From contig NC_045146.1 of the NCBI RefSeq assembly GCF_008831285.2, positions 4,226,972 through 4,290,971 on the forward strand: a stretch of 64,000 nt of DNA, in the 5' to 3' direction. This document shows, one piece after another, positions 22,691 to 34,700 of this stretch (positions within the stretch are counted from its first letter, which is position 1; every line of letters begins with the position of its first letter). Both the position numbers and the translations under genes were made by a program. Origin of the DNA: Nymphaea colorata. Its lineage: Eukaryota > Streptophyta > Magnoliopsida > Nymphaeales > Nymphaeaceae. The notes under the pieces are model-generated. The model searched no databases, was not told the origin of the DNA, and saw only the letters and a program-made list of their open reading frames with translations.

Positions 22691-24194
22691 TAATGTCTTT
22701 ATTTTACTTATTTATATTAAAAAAAGATCAAAAAGAGAGGGCCTAGTCTTAATTAATGGTTTTCAAATATGGACGACTATGAAACCCCTTCTAAGGTTTA
22801 GGACTTTAGCAGCAACTTATAGTTATTTTAAAGATGAGTTTTAAAATTTTAGTCATCTAACAATTGTTTGATATCTGCAGCATTGATTTTTTCATATATA
22901 TATATATTGTATGAGAAGTTGTAATTAATGACGTACGTATTATGGGGTCCATGCTAGATGGACGACGGCGCTAAAAGCGAAGGAATTTGGTGATACAGAA
23001 TTCCTCCCAACCCGTTTTCTCTTTTTGTCTTCCACTCTTCTCAGTTTCTGGCTTCCATCGAATGTCCATCCACAAACAAGTCATGTGCCATTGCTTGGCA
23101 TCGATCGTGATGATAAATGGCTTGTACAATAATCAGGGAACAAGAAATACAGATGACTAAAATCTCATCTCACGAAACACTTCCAGCTATGACTGTTCTT
23201 AGCCTTTTTTTTTCTTTCTTTTTCCCTTTAAAATACGGAGGCAACTTGGAAGTAGCTCTAGCTTCATATGATTCAAACTTATTTCATTTTAGGTCTACGT
23301 GTAAATCGGCATCAAACCAACATTTTTGGACTCCTAAACGAAACCATGATGCCAAATCCGGGGCCAGGAAAGTAATTTTTTCTTTTGTTAAATGTTGCAA
23401 AATAATTAGTTATTTTTTAAATGAAAATATTAATTTTTTTTCATCCAGGCTTATGCGCATGTTTGTTCGATTTATATGAAAAAATTCGTCTACTATGTGA
23501 TCAACTCAAAAGCCTGTGCTGATGATTGTTGCTTCAACACCTTCACGACTTTAGAATAATCTCTAGAGAGAGTAGTTGTTCTGCCCATTATATTTGAGGG
23601 GTACAAAGGGAAAACTTGACTGACCGTCAGATCTCTAAACTCGACGGCCTCGATTGGAAGTTCACTCAATCTATATGGGGAGACACTCATGCTATAACTC
23701 TCGATCCCCGGAGGATAAGACTCGTTGCCCACAAGAAAAGCTCGACCGGCAGCATGCGTGTACCCAAAGCAAGGTGGACTTCCGGGTAACAAAAAGTATT
23801 TTCAAAAAACAGCTTGACTTTTCATGAAATTCAGAATGCCTCGCAACATGCAAGCGATGATTTAGAACAAGCGTTTCAAGATTAACCATGGCCGAGGCGT
23901 GGGGCCAGCGGCCCCAAAATTTACATGTCAATAGTTTTGAAAAATTATATTTAGGCAAGAATTTTCAATATAATATCCCAGAATTTTCACATTTTGAATA
24001 AATTAAAAAAATAATCCCAACTTCAATATTTTAGTTAGGGACTTAGAGAGGTGTGGATGACATGGGTAAGTTGAATATATGAATGACCATGGATCAAGCT
24101 TGGTTTCACTAGCATTTTTGTATAGTTGGTGAGCTGATTCAACTAAAGGGAAAATGACAATTAGAAATTGAACTCCCTTGAGCAAGTTAAAAGG
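22691..24194. other. intergenic, no gene recognised
   Basis: A reverse frame at 23493-23792 (PYRLSELPIEAVEFRDLTVS) has reasonable composition and may be a decayed exon, but I cannot assign a family. Confidence 0.4.
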
Positions 24195-24202
24195 ATCTCA
24201 TG

Positions 24203-24361
24203 CACTAGTGGAGTCATAATTTTTTTTTTTTGTGGGAGCACTCATTCAATTTTTTTAGGACACTTACATGTATAACAATCAAATATATCAAAACATTAAC
24301 ATATATATTAAACTAATTTTATAAGGCTGTTGTGAGCAGCCACCATGTAGCTACGCCACTG
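24203..24361. mobile_element. hAT-type MITE with perfect 8-bp TSD
   Basis: ATCTCATG is duplicated exactly at 24195-24202 and 24362-24369. The left end CACTAGTGGAGTCA and the right end (reverse complement CAGTGGCGTAGCTACA) align if three bases are inserted at left. It is 159 bp, AT-rich and non-coding. Its ends resemble those of the MITE at 1820-2006. Confidence 0.75.
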
Positions 24362-24369
24362 ATCTCATG

Positions 24370-25039
24370 TATGAAAAAATTAATTAAACATTAATTAAGC
24401 AAAATTATGATGATGCAAAATAGTTAGATAAAAGATAAAACCATTTTCGAGTTGTTTGGTAATGTTTCATATAAACTTTTTTTGTTTCATGAATGTTTTT
24501 GGAACAGAGATTGAAGAATAATATATTCAACACATCTCTAACATTGCAGGTGGTAGGAATAAAATGTAATATCGGGATGGTAAAAATAAATCTATGAAAG
24601 ATAAGAAAAAGTGATGAGCTTTGAAGTACAACTTTGAGGGAAATACTTTGGTTCATACAATGCCCGACAAACTTACTTTAATCTTTAACATAATGTAAAA
24701 AAGCAGTGTTACTGCGGCCATTACCAAACTACCCGCTATTAAAAGTTAAAAAAGTTTTGACTTGGTGGTCAACTTTTTTTAATATCCTGATTGAGTCCTC
24801 GGCGTCCAGTGAGAACACAAGCTCTGAGATTTCAAACGTGGCAATTCATCCCACTCGTCTCGGAAACGTTGGCGTTTGCGATTGGCAGGTTCGTTTTTGT
24901 ATTTTTTATTTTTTTTCTGAAGCACGAGCATGTTTGCTAATGGGTTGACCGTTGGCTGCAAAATGTGAGAAAATTCAAACCGTGTTGGGTAATTTCCAGG
25001 AAACAATGGGCGCCAATTTTAATATTCCCTTTGCAGCAC
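24370..25039. other. upstream region of the DUF1685 gene
   Basis: No coding sequence recognised. The last few hundred bases become less AT-rich (CGTCTCGGAAACGTTGGCG near 24860) and probably hold the promoter. Confidence 0.4.
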
Positions 25040-25046
25040 TATAAAA
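25040..25046 (+). promoter_or_regulatory. TATA box of the DUF1685 gene
   Basis: TATAAAA lies 54 bp before the ATG at 25100. Transcription would be expected to start around 25070-25078, giving a short leader. Confidence 0.7.
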
Positions 25047-25099
25047 TGCCTTTTTTTTGGAAGTTTTTTCCCCAGTAAGTCTTCTCTCTGAACAGAAGA

Positions 25100-25903
25100 A
25101 TGGAAAAAGGCGACCATGTCCACCACTCGCCCCGCCGCCACCACCAGGACATCGTGGAGCTTCTTGAGCTCAACTGGTTCGCCGGAAACGTCCTGTACCG
25201 ATCGACCTCGGCCGCCGCCCATCCGACTCAACCGCTTCCCAGCGCCCCTCCTCCTCCAGCTCCACGGGAACGTTCCAAATCCCTCAATCGAGACGTGACG
25301 TTGCTGGCCCTCCCCCTCCGATCTGTCCGGCACAACTCTTTACCGGAGCCCCTGCTTCCGTTTTTGCCGGAGAGTCAGACCCCGTTTTCGCCGGATTCCG
25401 TCCTCCAGACAAGGAAATTGGAGACGATTATCTCCGGGAAGACGTACGACGCCGATGATGAAGAGGGCCTGGGGCCGGCGAGTAGCATCCCAGTGGTGGA
25501 ATCTCCGCCGAGACGGCGGCGGGCAAGAAGGATCATGAGGAGGCGGCGGGTTAGCCGCAGCTTGTCGGAGCTGGAGTTCGAGGAGGTCAAGGGGTTCATG
25601 GACCTTGGGTTCACCTTCCCGAGTAATGACGTCAGCCCGACTCTTGCGAGGGTAGTGCCGGGCTTGCAGAGGCTCGGCATCGGGGCGGATTCAGGGGCCG
25701 CCGACGGCGACGGAAAGCAAGAGGCGGTCGAGGAAGAAGAGGAGGGGAGGAGGAGAAGGCCGTATCTCTCTGAAGCGTGGGATTTCTACGATCGGCTGAA
25801 GTGTCCATTGGAGGGGTGGAAGTTGCCGGACGATGCCGACGGGGTCGAGATGAAGGAGCACCTAAGGACGTGGGCCCACCGGGTGGCCTCAGCCGTTAGA
25901 TGA
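25100..25903 (+). CDS. DUF1685 family protein
   Basis: Intact single-exon frame of 267 residues. It matches the plant-specific DUF1685 family: an N-terminal WFAGNVLY segment (about residues 26-33, family consensus CWFxxxI), an Arg-rich patch PPRRRRARRIMRRRR (about 136-150), the signature RSLSELEFEEVKGFMDLGF (about 152-171), the PGLQRLG block, YLSEAWD (about 222) and a C-terminus of MKEHLRTWAHRVASAVR. The function of this family is not established; the basic patch could serve nuclear import or nucleic-acid binding, which is inference. The start is the first ATG after the TATA box, in a purine-rich context. Codons are GC-rich at position 3, in strong contrast with the flanks. No neighbour suggests a role. 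Confidence 0.93.
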   Translation: MEKGDHVHHSPRRHHQDIVELLELNWFAGNVLYRSTSAAAHPTQPLPSAPPPPAPRERSKSLNRDVTLLALPLRSVRHNSLPEPLLPFLPESQTPFSPDSVLQTRKLETIISGKTYDADDEEGLGPASSIPVVESPPRRRRARRIMRRRRVSRSLSELEFEEVKGFMDLGFTFPSNDVSPTLARVVPGLQRLGIGADSGAADGDGKQEAVEEEEEGRRRRPYLSEAWDFYDRLKCPLEGWKLPDDADGVEMKEHLRTWAHRVASAVR

Positions 25904-27546
25904 CCGCGATGGACGGCGTTGGTAAACAAGATAAATGGAGATCGAGAGGGAGAGAGGCTTATCTTGTCAATTGTAAATTGGACCGCTTGTTAGAGGGAAT
26001 TGCAAATCATACCTTTTTCTGTAAAAAAAAAAATGATATATTTTTTTTTTGTGTTTTTCATTTAAAGGAAATATTGTTTTCACGGATAAGAGCAAATGTC
26101 TTATCAAAATTCTGGCCAAATCTATATTTGTCATCTTTGTGCCTTGAGTTTTTTTTATTCTCTCTTTTCTTTTGTTTTCTTAAAAATACTTCAACAACAA
26201 AGAGTTTTCCTCTTTAAAGATCAATTATGTCTTTATTCGACAAGAAAAATTTTTCAACTTGACCCTTATGCTCTTGCATCGCATGAACACAAAGAAAAAA
26301 AAAATTACACATCCAAACGTGGACTTTCAATGATTCTATTTCACAAATTTGGAAGTTTTTTTTTTTGTGAACAAGAATGAAAAGGTTTGAAGGTCTTATT
26401 TTCCTTGCTTTGGTGCCTTTGGGTTGTATCAGAAGACAACTATCCATGCCTCACCAGACAAATTTGTAAGCTTGTGAGCGCCAGAACTGCAATGGAAAAT
26501 CTTTTAAATCATTTTGTGTGACCATTTAAGCATCACGCATGTTCTTGTCTATCATTGCATATGAACACACAGTTAAAGAAACAGAGCACATTACATAAAA
26601 TATTATTGAAAAATCAATGAAATTAATGGAAGAATGTAGAATCTCCTGTGGGCATAATATATTATTATGTGAACTAATTTATTTCACCTCTCATGACAGG
26701 TACTGGAGTCATCTCACTGAGGGCAAGAATAGGGTAGAGCCAAAAAAATTCTGATTAAAAGGCTCTAGTTATAAATTTTAAATTAAAAAAAAACAATAAC
26801 TAAACATTAAAAATTATTTTGAAATATTAATATGAAAATAATCATTTTTTGTTGGTGTGCGTAGGCAATTGCCCACACGATGACATACCTATCTCCGTGC
26901 CAATACAATCTTGTCCGTTGAATTTGCGATAGAGATGGATTTGTTGATAGCAATAATGGGGAAGTTTGAAATTGTGAAGGTCACGAAAGTTCGGGATAGA
27001 GTTGAATGGAAAAACAAAGCCGCAATAAAAGGCATGGCAAGGAACTTTTCTTCAGAATCTCCAGTAAAATCTCCTAGATGAAATAAAATATGTTGCTAAA
27101 AAAGAAAAGCAAAACGGGGCCACCATGAATAATGATTGCTCAAATATTCAATAAAATAAAAAATAAGGGGATAAAGCGAGTTTTCAATGTGGCCCCCTTC
27201 CGTGCTCGTATTTCAGTTTTTTAGTTTTTATAAATTAATAACAGCTCTTTCCTTAATATACATCGAAAGCCAAACTATCTTGTCCTATTTATACTAGAAG
27301 AACTATTCTTTTTAGTGTGGAATCACTTCATCCAATCACTCGCATAAGCACACGCGGTGTGTCATGAGAGGATGTATAGTTTTTTATCTTTATATATATA
27401 TATAATGTTTTTTTTTTCAATGAAGTTATATTTAAATGTTGAATTAGTATCTATACAAATACTAAAGTATTCATTCGTTGATTAAAATCTTTTTTTAACA
27501 AAAAATTTAAGAGGTCTTGTTTGTTTTCCTCCGGTTTAGAGTCTAC

Positions 27547-27578
<32 letters not shown>

Positions 27579-29837
27579 TTTTTGGTAAATGGTAAAGGTT
27601 GCGTGTAACTCCCACCCGCCTTACATGTAATTTTGTTTAGAAGACACAATTATTGTAAACATATTCAGTTTTTCTTGCAACCAATGGCTATCGAAAATTC
27701 CAGGATTAAAAGAATGAAACATTATACAAAATATTGTTACAATCTACCGTGTGATTCTGAGTAGCTTGATAACTCTCAAAGATCGGATGTGCACGTCAAG
27801 CTGTTGAGCGACAAACGTGATGCAATCAGCCAGACTTGTCAAATTGATGGTGCCTTATCCTCTTCCCAAAAATCCTCCAGCTAATATCGATTTTCATATT
27901 TCTTACGCAGAGCTTATTATCTTTAAAAAATCAGTTTAAGTCACTTTTATTTGTTTTTTATAAAAAAAATGAAAAATAGTTCAATTAACCTTCATTCCAT
28001 CCGGTCAATGGGGTTTTCTTTAGACCAACTTAATTAAATTAATATTATAAAAAAAACCAAGGCAATCTTGAATTACTTATTGACATTCATTTGTATCCTT
28101 AAGCACCAAAAGCTAGTCATGTATGTTTATGAGAACAAAAGGTTAAGTGAAAGCTTCGACTTTTTTGTTGATGATAAAATGAAATACTCTTCCTATTCAC
28201 CAAGAAATGATATTCATCATAAATTCATACATTGTGAAGAAAAGTTTAAAATTGTCCCTATGCTCACTTTGATGGCGAGAGAAAGATAGTAACAACTCTT
28301 GATAAGTACCGTATTCTTATTGTTATCCGTATTCTTATCCAGTTAACCTAACGAATTTTACTTGAAATTGAAGTTAGCAAATGATTGGCCGCTTTTATGA
28401 TTTATCAACAGAAATAAGTATTTATTTCCCCACCTTTTTTGAGAAAAACTGGCTAGAAAACAAGTTGAAAATCTAATGACGCTAGATATGAAGATCAACA
28501 GTTGGGCGTAATGATCTACGTTTTTGAAACCCCTTAAGCACATGAAGGGTCGTTTGATTATTTCATATTTGAAATCCAATGTGGATATGACATGACATAT
28601 TTTTGCTGATCTGATAAAAGATTTACACCTAACTAATGATCTTAGACCAAATCTAAAATCCATACTTAAAATTTTTATTTTACTTTTTTATATTATGAAA
28701 TGTTGGGGTTTAGGATCGGACCGGGAAGAATCGGATCGTAAATCCATGGTTTCGAAAGTATAAAATGTCAAATCCAAAGCTATCAATCGCTCCCTCAATC
28801 AATTATTATTTGATTGCCCCACCATGCTCTTAAAAAGATCCTCGCTTTGTCAAATTGACAAGTTTGCAACAATTTTTGAAAAAAATGAAGAGTGTTTGGT
28901 AAAACCTAAAAAGCCGGAGGCGTGATTGGGGTGCGGCCAATATAAAAGTCGGGAAACATTTCAAAAGAGCCGCAAGAACGGGAAAAGTCCAAATATTAAT
29001 TAGATCGGAGATTCTTATGCCACATTAGATTCCATTCCTGATAAAGACGTCGTCCTCATCCCGTGCCGCCTCAACTGGCACCTAGATCTACTGCACATTA
29101 ATTAAATATGAAATGACTATTAGTATTAAGATCATGATTATTAAAATAATGATCATATGCATTATCAGAATATAATGATATTAGTAGTTTTATAGTTAAT
29201 CATAATGCCCTTTCGGTGTATTTATTTGCAATTTATTATTATTTAAAATAAAGCAAGTGATTGCTCTAGTGGGGATTTGACTTTGGTGTCCGTCATATGA
29301 AAAAATAGCAAATTATTCTGCCCTCCGCGAAGGCATAATTATAAAAATTAGATTTTTGTACCGTCACAGTTTTGCAACTATAAGAGTCGTTCATTTGCTT
29401 AGGCATTATTAAAGTGAAAAAAGACTAACTTAATACATGCTTCTCATTAAATCACCTTTAAAATCAAATCTACAAGGTTAAATTACAAAAAGAAAGTACT
29501 TAGTAATTATTTTTAATGGGTTTCGTTTTTGTCCTTTACTAAGGTGATGTATATATATAGGAAAACGGGTAGCTATTAGACCCTTTGATGCTAAAAATTG
29601 ATTTTCAGAACATTAGAAGAAAGAGATTCAGTTAAAAAAATGAAAATCCAGTTGCATTTCAAGATATTGAAATATTTTTCAAAGGAAGAATGAATGAGTG
29701 TTCTTAATTGAATCCACTCTTGGGTAGTTGAATCTCTTGAAAATTGCAATTAGTTTTCCATTTTTTTTACTCAATTTTTATTACATATATATATAATCAA
29801 TGGTTTAAATAATTTCTTTCGAGCCTAACATATGAGA
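25904..29837. other. intergenic, AT-rich
   Basis: No gene recognised in nearly 4 kb. It holds the 3' flank of the DUF1685 gene, a possible hAT-MITE remnant near 26.74-26.9 kb, (AT)n at 27549-27575, the second copy of the dispersed repeat at about 28550-28680, and an unassigned 73-codon frame at 28068-28289. Confidence 0.5.
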
Positions 29838-30060
29838 CATTGATGGCTACTCTGGTTATCTATAGTCACCCAACCATCCAACCAAGATTGTCTGTCTAAA
29901 GCAGATGAATGATTGAGAGAAAAAAGAAGAAGTGTAAACTAATATTAGATGATAAAAATACCGATCACATTTTTTTTTCTTTGTTTTTTTAATCATTCAT
30001 CATGTTGAATCAAACAGTACATATTAGATGGTTGGATGACTCTAAAAAGCTAGTCACTAT
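29838..30060 (-). mobile_element. long-TIR MITE, copy B
   Basis: Terminal inverted repeats of about 38 bp (imperfect). The left end contains ATAGTCACCCAACCATCC and the right end GGTTGGATGACTCTA. The body is the reverse complement of copy A at 18650-18885. It is about 220 bp with no coding capacity. An AT microsatellite follows at once and hides any target duplication. Confidence 0.72.
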
Positions 30061-30062
30061 TC

Positions 30063-30065
<3 letters not shown>

Positions 30066-30115
<50 letters not shown>
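30066..30115. repeat. compound (TA)n-(GA)n microsatellite
   Basis: TA repeats to 30097, then GA repeats to 30115. Confidence 0.95.
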
Positions 30116-30479
30116 AAAAGAAAACGATATGACATCAAAGTTTTCTAGCCTCCCATTCACCTCGCTGCCTTATTAAATCCTTTTCCTTTTTTCTCCTTCA
30201 ACTTGCGTCTAGGGCTTGTAGTGCACTTGATTTAGCTCGCAAAATAGCCTTAGGAAAAATAGCCTTAGGACAGCTCAATTCTTCAAGAGGCTCTTCATTT
30301 GTTCGCTTATTTTTTAGAAGACTCTTTAGATCCATCAGCCACTCGTACTTATATTTGATATAAAAAGACTTCGTTGATGTGCTTTAATCAAATTAGGTCT
30401 CTGTCACAAAATCCTTAGAACTACTGTAGCACCATACATGAAATTCATTTTTTAAGTCAGCAGTTGGGATATAAGGTGG

Positions 30480-31760
30480 TATATTAAACTAAGTGAGCTT
30501 GGCCAGCTCGAGCTCGGCTCAACTTGTTACCCACTGCAGCCAGAACTTGGCCGCTTAAGCATGAGTCAAACTTTACAAGCCAAGATTGAGCTCGACCCTA
30601 TAGAATACATTAATGCATGGTTCTATGCATGCACAAAGATTTGAAGCAGGCAGGGCTGCCAGACAAAGGTATGACTTGATCGGTTCGGCCTGAGTAAGTC
30701 CTCAGATCGTTGGTTGGTACGTGAGTTCGGAAAAAATCCTTTAGTGTCATATTCATATAGACATAAATGTGTAACACCCCAGAAGTTTAGTCCCGTATCG
30801 AAGATTGTGAGGGATCTTCAAGGACTTATAAAGGGAGGCTTTAAAGAGATGATTGTTCTGATTCCTAGCTTTTTTAGGGTTGGAACTGAAACTGCTAGGG
30901 GGCAGGTTGGGATCTGTCGAACCAGGGGCCCGAGCCCGGGAGTGGGTCGAGTTGTTATAGTGGTATCAGAAACGGTTTCAACACTCGGACCTGGGGTCCC
31001 ACACGCGCGAACGCGTGTGCCTTAAGGGAGGTGGATTGTAACACCCCAGAAGTTTAGTCCCGTATCCAAGATTGTGAGGGATCTTCAAGGACTTATAAAG
31101 GAAGACTTTAATGAGATGATTGTTCTGGTTCATAGCCTTTTTGGGGTTGAAACCGAAACTGCTAGGAGGCAGGTTGGGATCCGTCGAACCAGGAGCCTGA
31201 GTCCGGGAGTGGGTCGGGTTGTTATAGAATGTATGGCCAGCTTGAGTTCGGGGCGAGTCATATATTGCCCAGCTTGAGCTCAAATCTAGCCTGAGCTCAA
31301 GTCCAGCCGTCTAAGGCAAGCTCAAGCCTGACTTGATAAACTAAGCCCGACCTCGAGCTTGACCCGTTTAAACTCATGTAACTTGGTTAATGTATATATT
31401 TTTTCTTTAAATGAAAATAAAAACCACAAAAGTGGAGTTAAAATTCACAAAAAATTATCGGCATGACCCCAAAGATTGAAAAAACATGTAAGAAATGAAC
31501 CGAGTCAAGTTTAAACGACTTGAGCAACTCGAACTTGACTTGTTTATAACTCGAGCTTTACCTCAAGCTTGCGATTGACTAGTTTATTAAAAGGATCAAG
31601 CTCGAGTTGAGCTTATATGAGCAAGTTTGAGACATTGATTCCACTCATGGTAGATCCTAGTTAATTATCAAGCAATACGAGTTGAACTTGACTTCAAGTT
31701 GTACAGCAGCTCGGCTTTAAGTTCAATAACTTGGCAATATCATAAACTGACATTGAAGTA
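30480..31760. mobile_element. GAGCTCGAG-rich degenerate region, possible hAT relative, hosting a TRIM
   Basis: Both flanks of the TRIM are dense in GAGCTCGA, GAGCTTG and CAAGCTC motifs in both orientations (30490-30600 and 31240-31740), the same word family found in the subterminal regions of the hAT element at 6731-8561. Terminal repeats and target duplication are not resolved, so membership is inferred from motif content only. Confidence 0.4.
30770..31226 (+). mobile_element. TRIM retrotransposon, copy 1
   Basis: Two 190-bp LTRs (30770-30959 and 31037-31226) start TGTAACACCCCAGAAG and end GTTGTTATA, and are close in sequence. The first is followed by a primer-binding site TGGTATCAGAA at 30961-30971. 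The second is preceded by a polypurine tract AAGGGAGGTGGA at 31024-31035. The interior is only 77 bp and codes for nothing. Flanks aaatg and gaatg agree at 4 of 5 positions. This is the structure of a terminal-repeat retrotransposon in miniature, which needs proteins from a larger element. Confidence 0.9.
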
Positions 31761-34700
31761 GGTGAGTAGGTGGTGGTTGCATATGTACTCATTTGTGAGT
31801 GCATGTGGGTAGGTCGCTTTATGAACTAGTAATGCTCGTGGGACTGGGGCTTTTCTATTTTTTAGGGACAGACCCAGGGTAGGGCTCACAACGGCCCTGG
31901 CCCCACCTCAAAAAAAAACATGTAAATTTTAAAAATTTTACTTGTCGTATATAAAAATTTTGAAAAATGATATTTCGACCCTCCTCATAAAAAGTTTCTA
32001 CCTCCGCACCTATAAATTTCTTCCTTTGTGTTTATTCATTCTTTTTCTTGCTCTCTTGATATATGATTCCTCTGAACATGGGGATTAATTATGCAAAAAG
32101 AGTTCAAGCTAATTTGCAATGTTATTAAAATTGGCCAAGCCTTTGCTAATGTGGCCAATAAAAGAGTGCTGCGTGTCGATCTCTAAACATTTTCTTATAA
32201 TATTTTAAAATTTTCATAATTTAATCAATTTGCAAATGTGGCCATGAATCCGTTAATGCTAAAAATCTTAATGCTTGTATGCACAACTCAAATTTGCAGC
32301 AAACGTTAGCAAAAGAATACATGCTAAATTAAGAACATACAAATCGAGAGCCCTTATTTTAATGCATAAATTAAAGCAAGATTTTGGTGAACCTTCTAGA
32401 TGCCAAAATCGAGAAAAAAAAAATATAGCGGAATTAAACTTAAACAAGTATAATATAATAAAAAACAAATTAAACTAGTTCCAAAGAAAATGAAGTAATC
32501 GATCAAAATTAACTCGCAAATTCTAAAAATTGATAGATCAATTTTCTGTTAAAAATCAAGACAAAAATTGAATTTCATCTACCAAACTACCTACCGACTA
32601 AGAACAACACAACAAGTATTAAATACTGATAGATATTACTTAATAAAACATAAAATCAATAATAAAGGCCTACAACAAAAGATAAAAGTATGGTGTCAAC
32701 TGTGAAAAACTGAAATCTAGAAGACAAAAACTATTCCAGAACATGTTACTGTAAATAAAACACACAAAAATATTCCAACGGCCCATAAAAAATAAATTAG
32801 ATTATTGATTCCCGATCAGCTAAAGTACAAAGCAAATATGATCAAACAACCTTCTTGCTGGTTCATTAAACTGGAGATAGCATTGGTTTCGAAGCAGGCT
32901 TCATTAGAATGTTTTGGACTTGGTTGCAAATAGAGGGGACACTCCTTTTTCCAGCTTTTAATTTGCTGCACACTTAAAAGTCGGGTTGATGCCAACGCAT
33001 GGACATAGCCACGTGAGAATGAGGGAAGAGAAGGAGGTTCCACCGGCCGCCATTTTCTTCAAGGAAGGATGGTGGGACAACTGGTTTGTGGGAGAAAGAA
33101 ACATGTATAGTTGGCCCAACTGAAGAGAGTGAGTTGTCCACGCCATTTCCTGCACGCAAAACATGTACGCCAAAAAAAAAAAAAAGTTATGAGTGAGAAT
33201 TATTTAGCAAGAAATATTTTTTTAGTTTTTTATTTTTTAATATATATATAATTTTTAAAAAGTTATAATTTCTTTGTGTGTTAAAATTTTAAAACTATAG
33301 TTCGACCCTCTAATAAAAAATTCCCAACTCCACGTGGCCAAGTAAGTTACGTAAACATCACATAGATATATATATATATATAGGAGATGGTACTAAAAAG
33401 TGAGATAAAAGAGGTTAATAGTTCGATTCGCAACAAGCATCAAAAGGGTAGGTCCACTTGGGCTCAGTGAAATGGGTCTATAGCCCTTAAATCCTAACTT
33501 GAACTTGTCTTCAGCTTCGGTTCCATAATACATGGCTTCCATGGATGAAACACAAATAAACTCACCTACAACAAACTTCACTCTACCGTCTTGCTCACAA
33601 CCCTATTAATTAATGATATTACAATATAATACGTAACGTTTATTTATTTTTTTCACACTAATTTTAAGGGCATGCATAAATTGAGTTGATTGTCATTCTG
33701 TGACGCACATGATCTCTGCCTGGCAAGGGCGACAGTGGTGTACGTTACTAATTAAGCTGATGGGATGTCTCGATCGGAAGCAAGTTGTTGTAGTACCAAA
33801 TAGCAATATTGCTTTAACATTAGTATTGCCCATAAGTAACATTAATTTCGATCACAGTAGCCATTACCATATCGGCCAACTAAGTTACTAACCAAATAAT
33901 ATTGCTTACTTTTGGGTCAATTTTGGATCTGAATCGTCCAAAAATGAGAACCATTTCCAGACTTTTACATGCAATTGCATTTCAATGTATTATCTATCCG
34001 AATCAAATACCTGTCGAATTTTGAAAGAAAAAGTTTAGAAAAAAAATCTAAATCTGTTTAATAAATTGGATAAGAGTTTTCTTATCAAATCAAAATACTC
34101 GAATTTGGATGTAGACCTAGAGGCGGAGTCTCAAACTTCTAACTAAGGGGTACTAGTTACATAATCTTAAATTTTTAAGAAACACTTGTATATGAATATT
34201 GAAAAAAAATTGGCATGATGTTTCGTTGGGAAAATAAATGAGTTTTGTGGGCCTGTGTGGGCAATACACCAATGCCCATACCTTCCACTCATGATATATA
34301 TTATAGTCACAAATAATATCTGGGGGTTTTAAACAACGAGGTTTTTCTCATGTATAATACAGTGAATTTGTAAAAAAGGAAAAAAATAAGAACAACATAC
34401 GATAAATTTTTAAAAAACTAAAAATAAAAGGAAAATAAAATATGTGAGAAACTAATAATGTAAATATAACAAGATAAGTAGATTTGCAACAAATAAAAAA
34501 TAGAAAATGAAAAACTGTTTGATATTAAAAAAACTGAAAAAAATAGAAAAAAATTGAGAAATCACAAAAAATGAATTTTTTTCGTTTTTAAAGTTTTTTT
34601 TTCAAAAAATGCATTTTTTAAAGTTTTAAATGGCCATTTAATTTGTCACGTTTTTTTATTTTTTTTTCTGAAAAAAGCGCGTTTTCTATGACTATGATAT

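Noticed and set aside
25375-25680. Reverse-strand frame of 101 codons
   Set aside because: Antisense shadow of the DUF1685 gene.
30714-31277. Frames at 30714-31025 and 31074-31277
   Set aside because: They lie across the two TRIM LTRs and mirror each other; TRIMs do not encode proteins.
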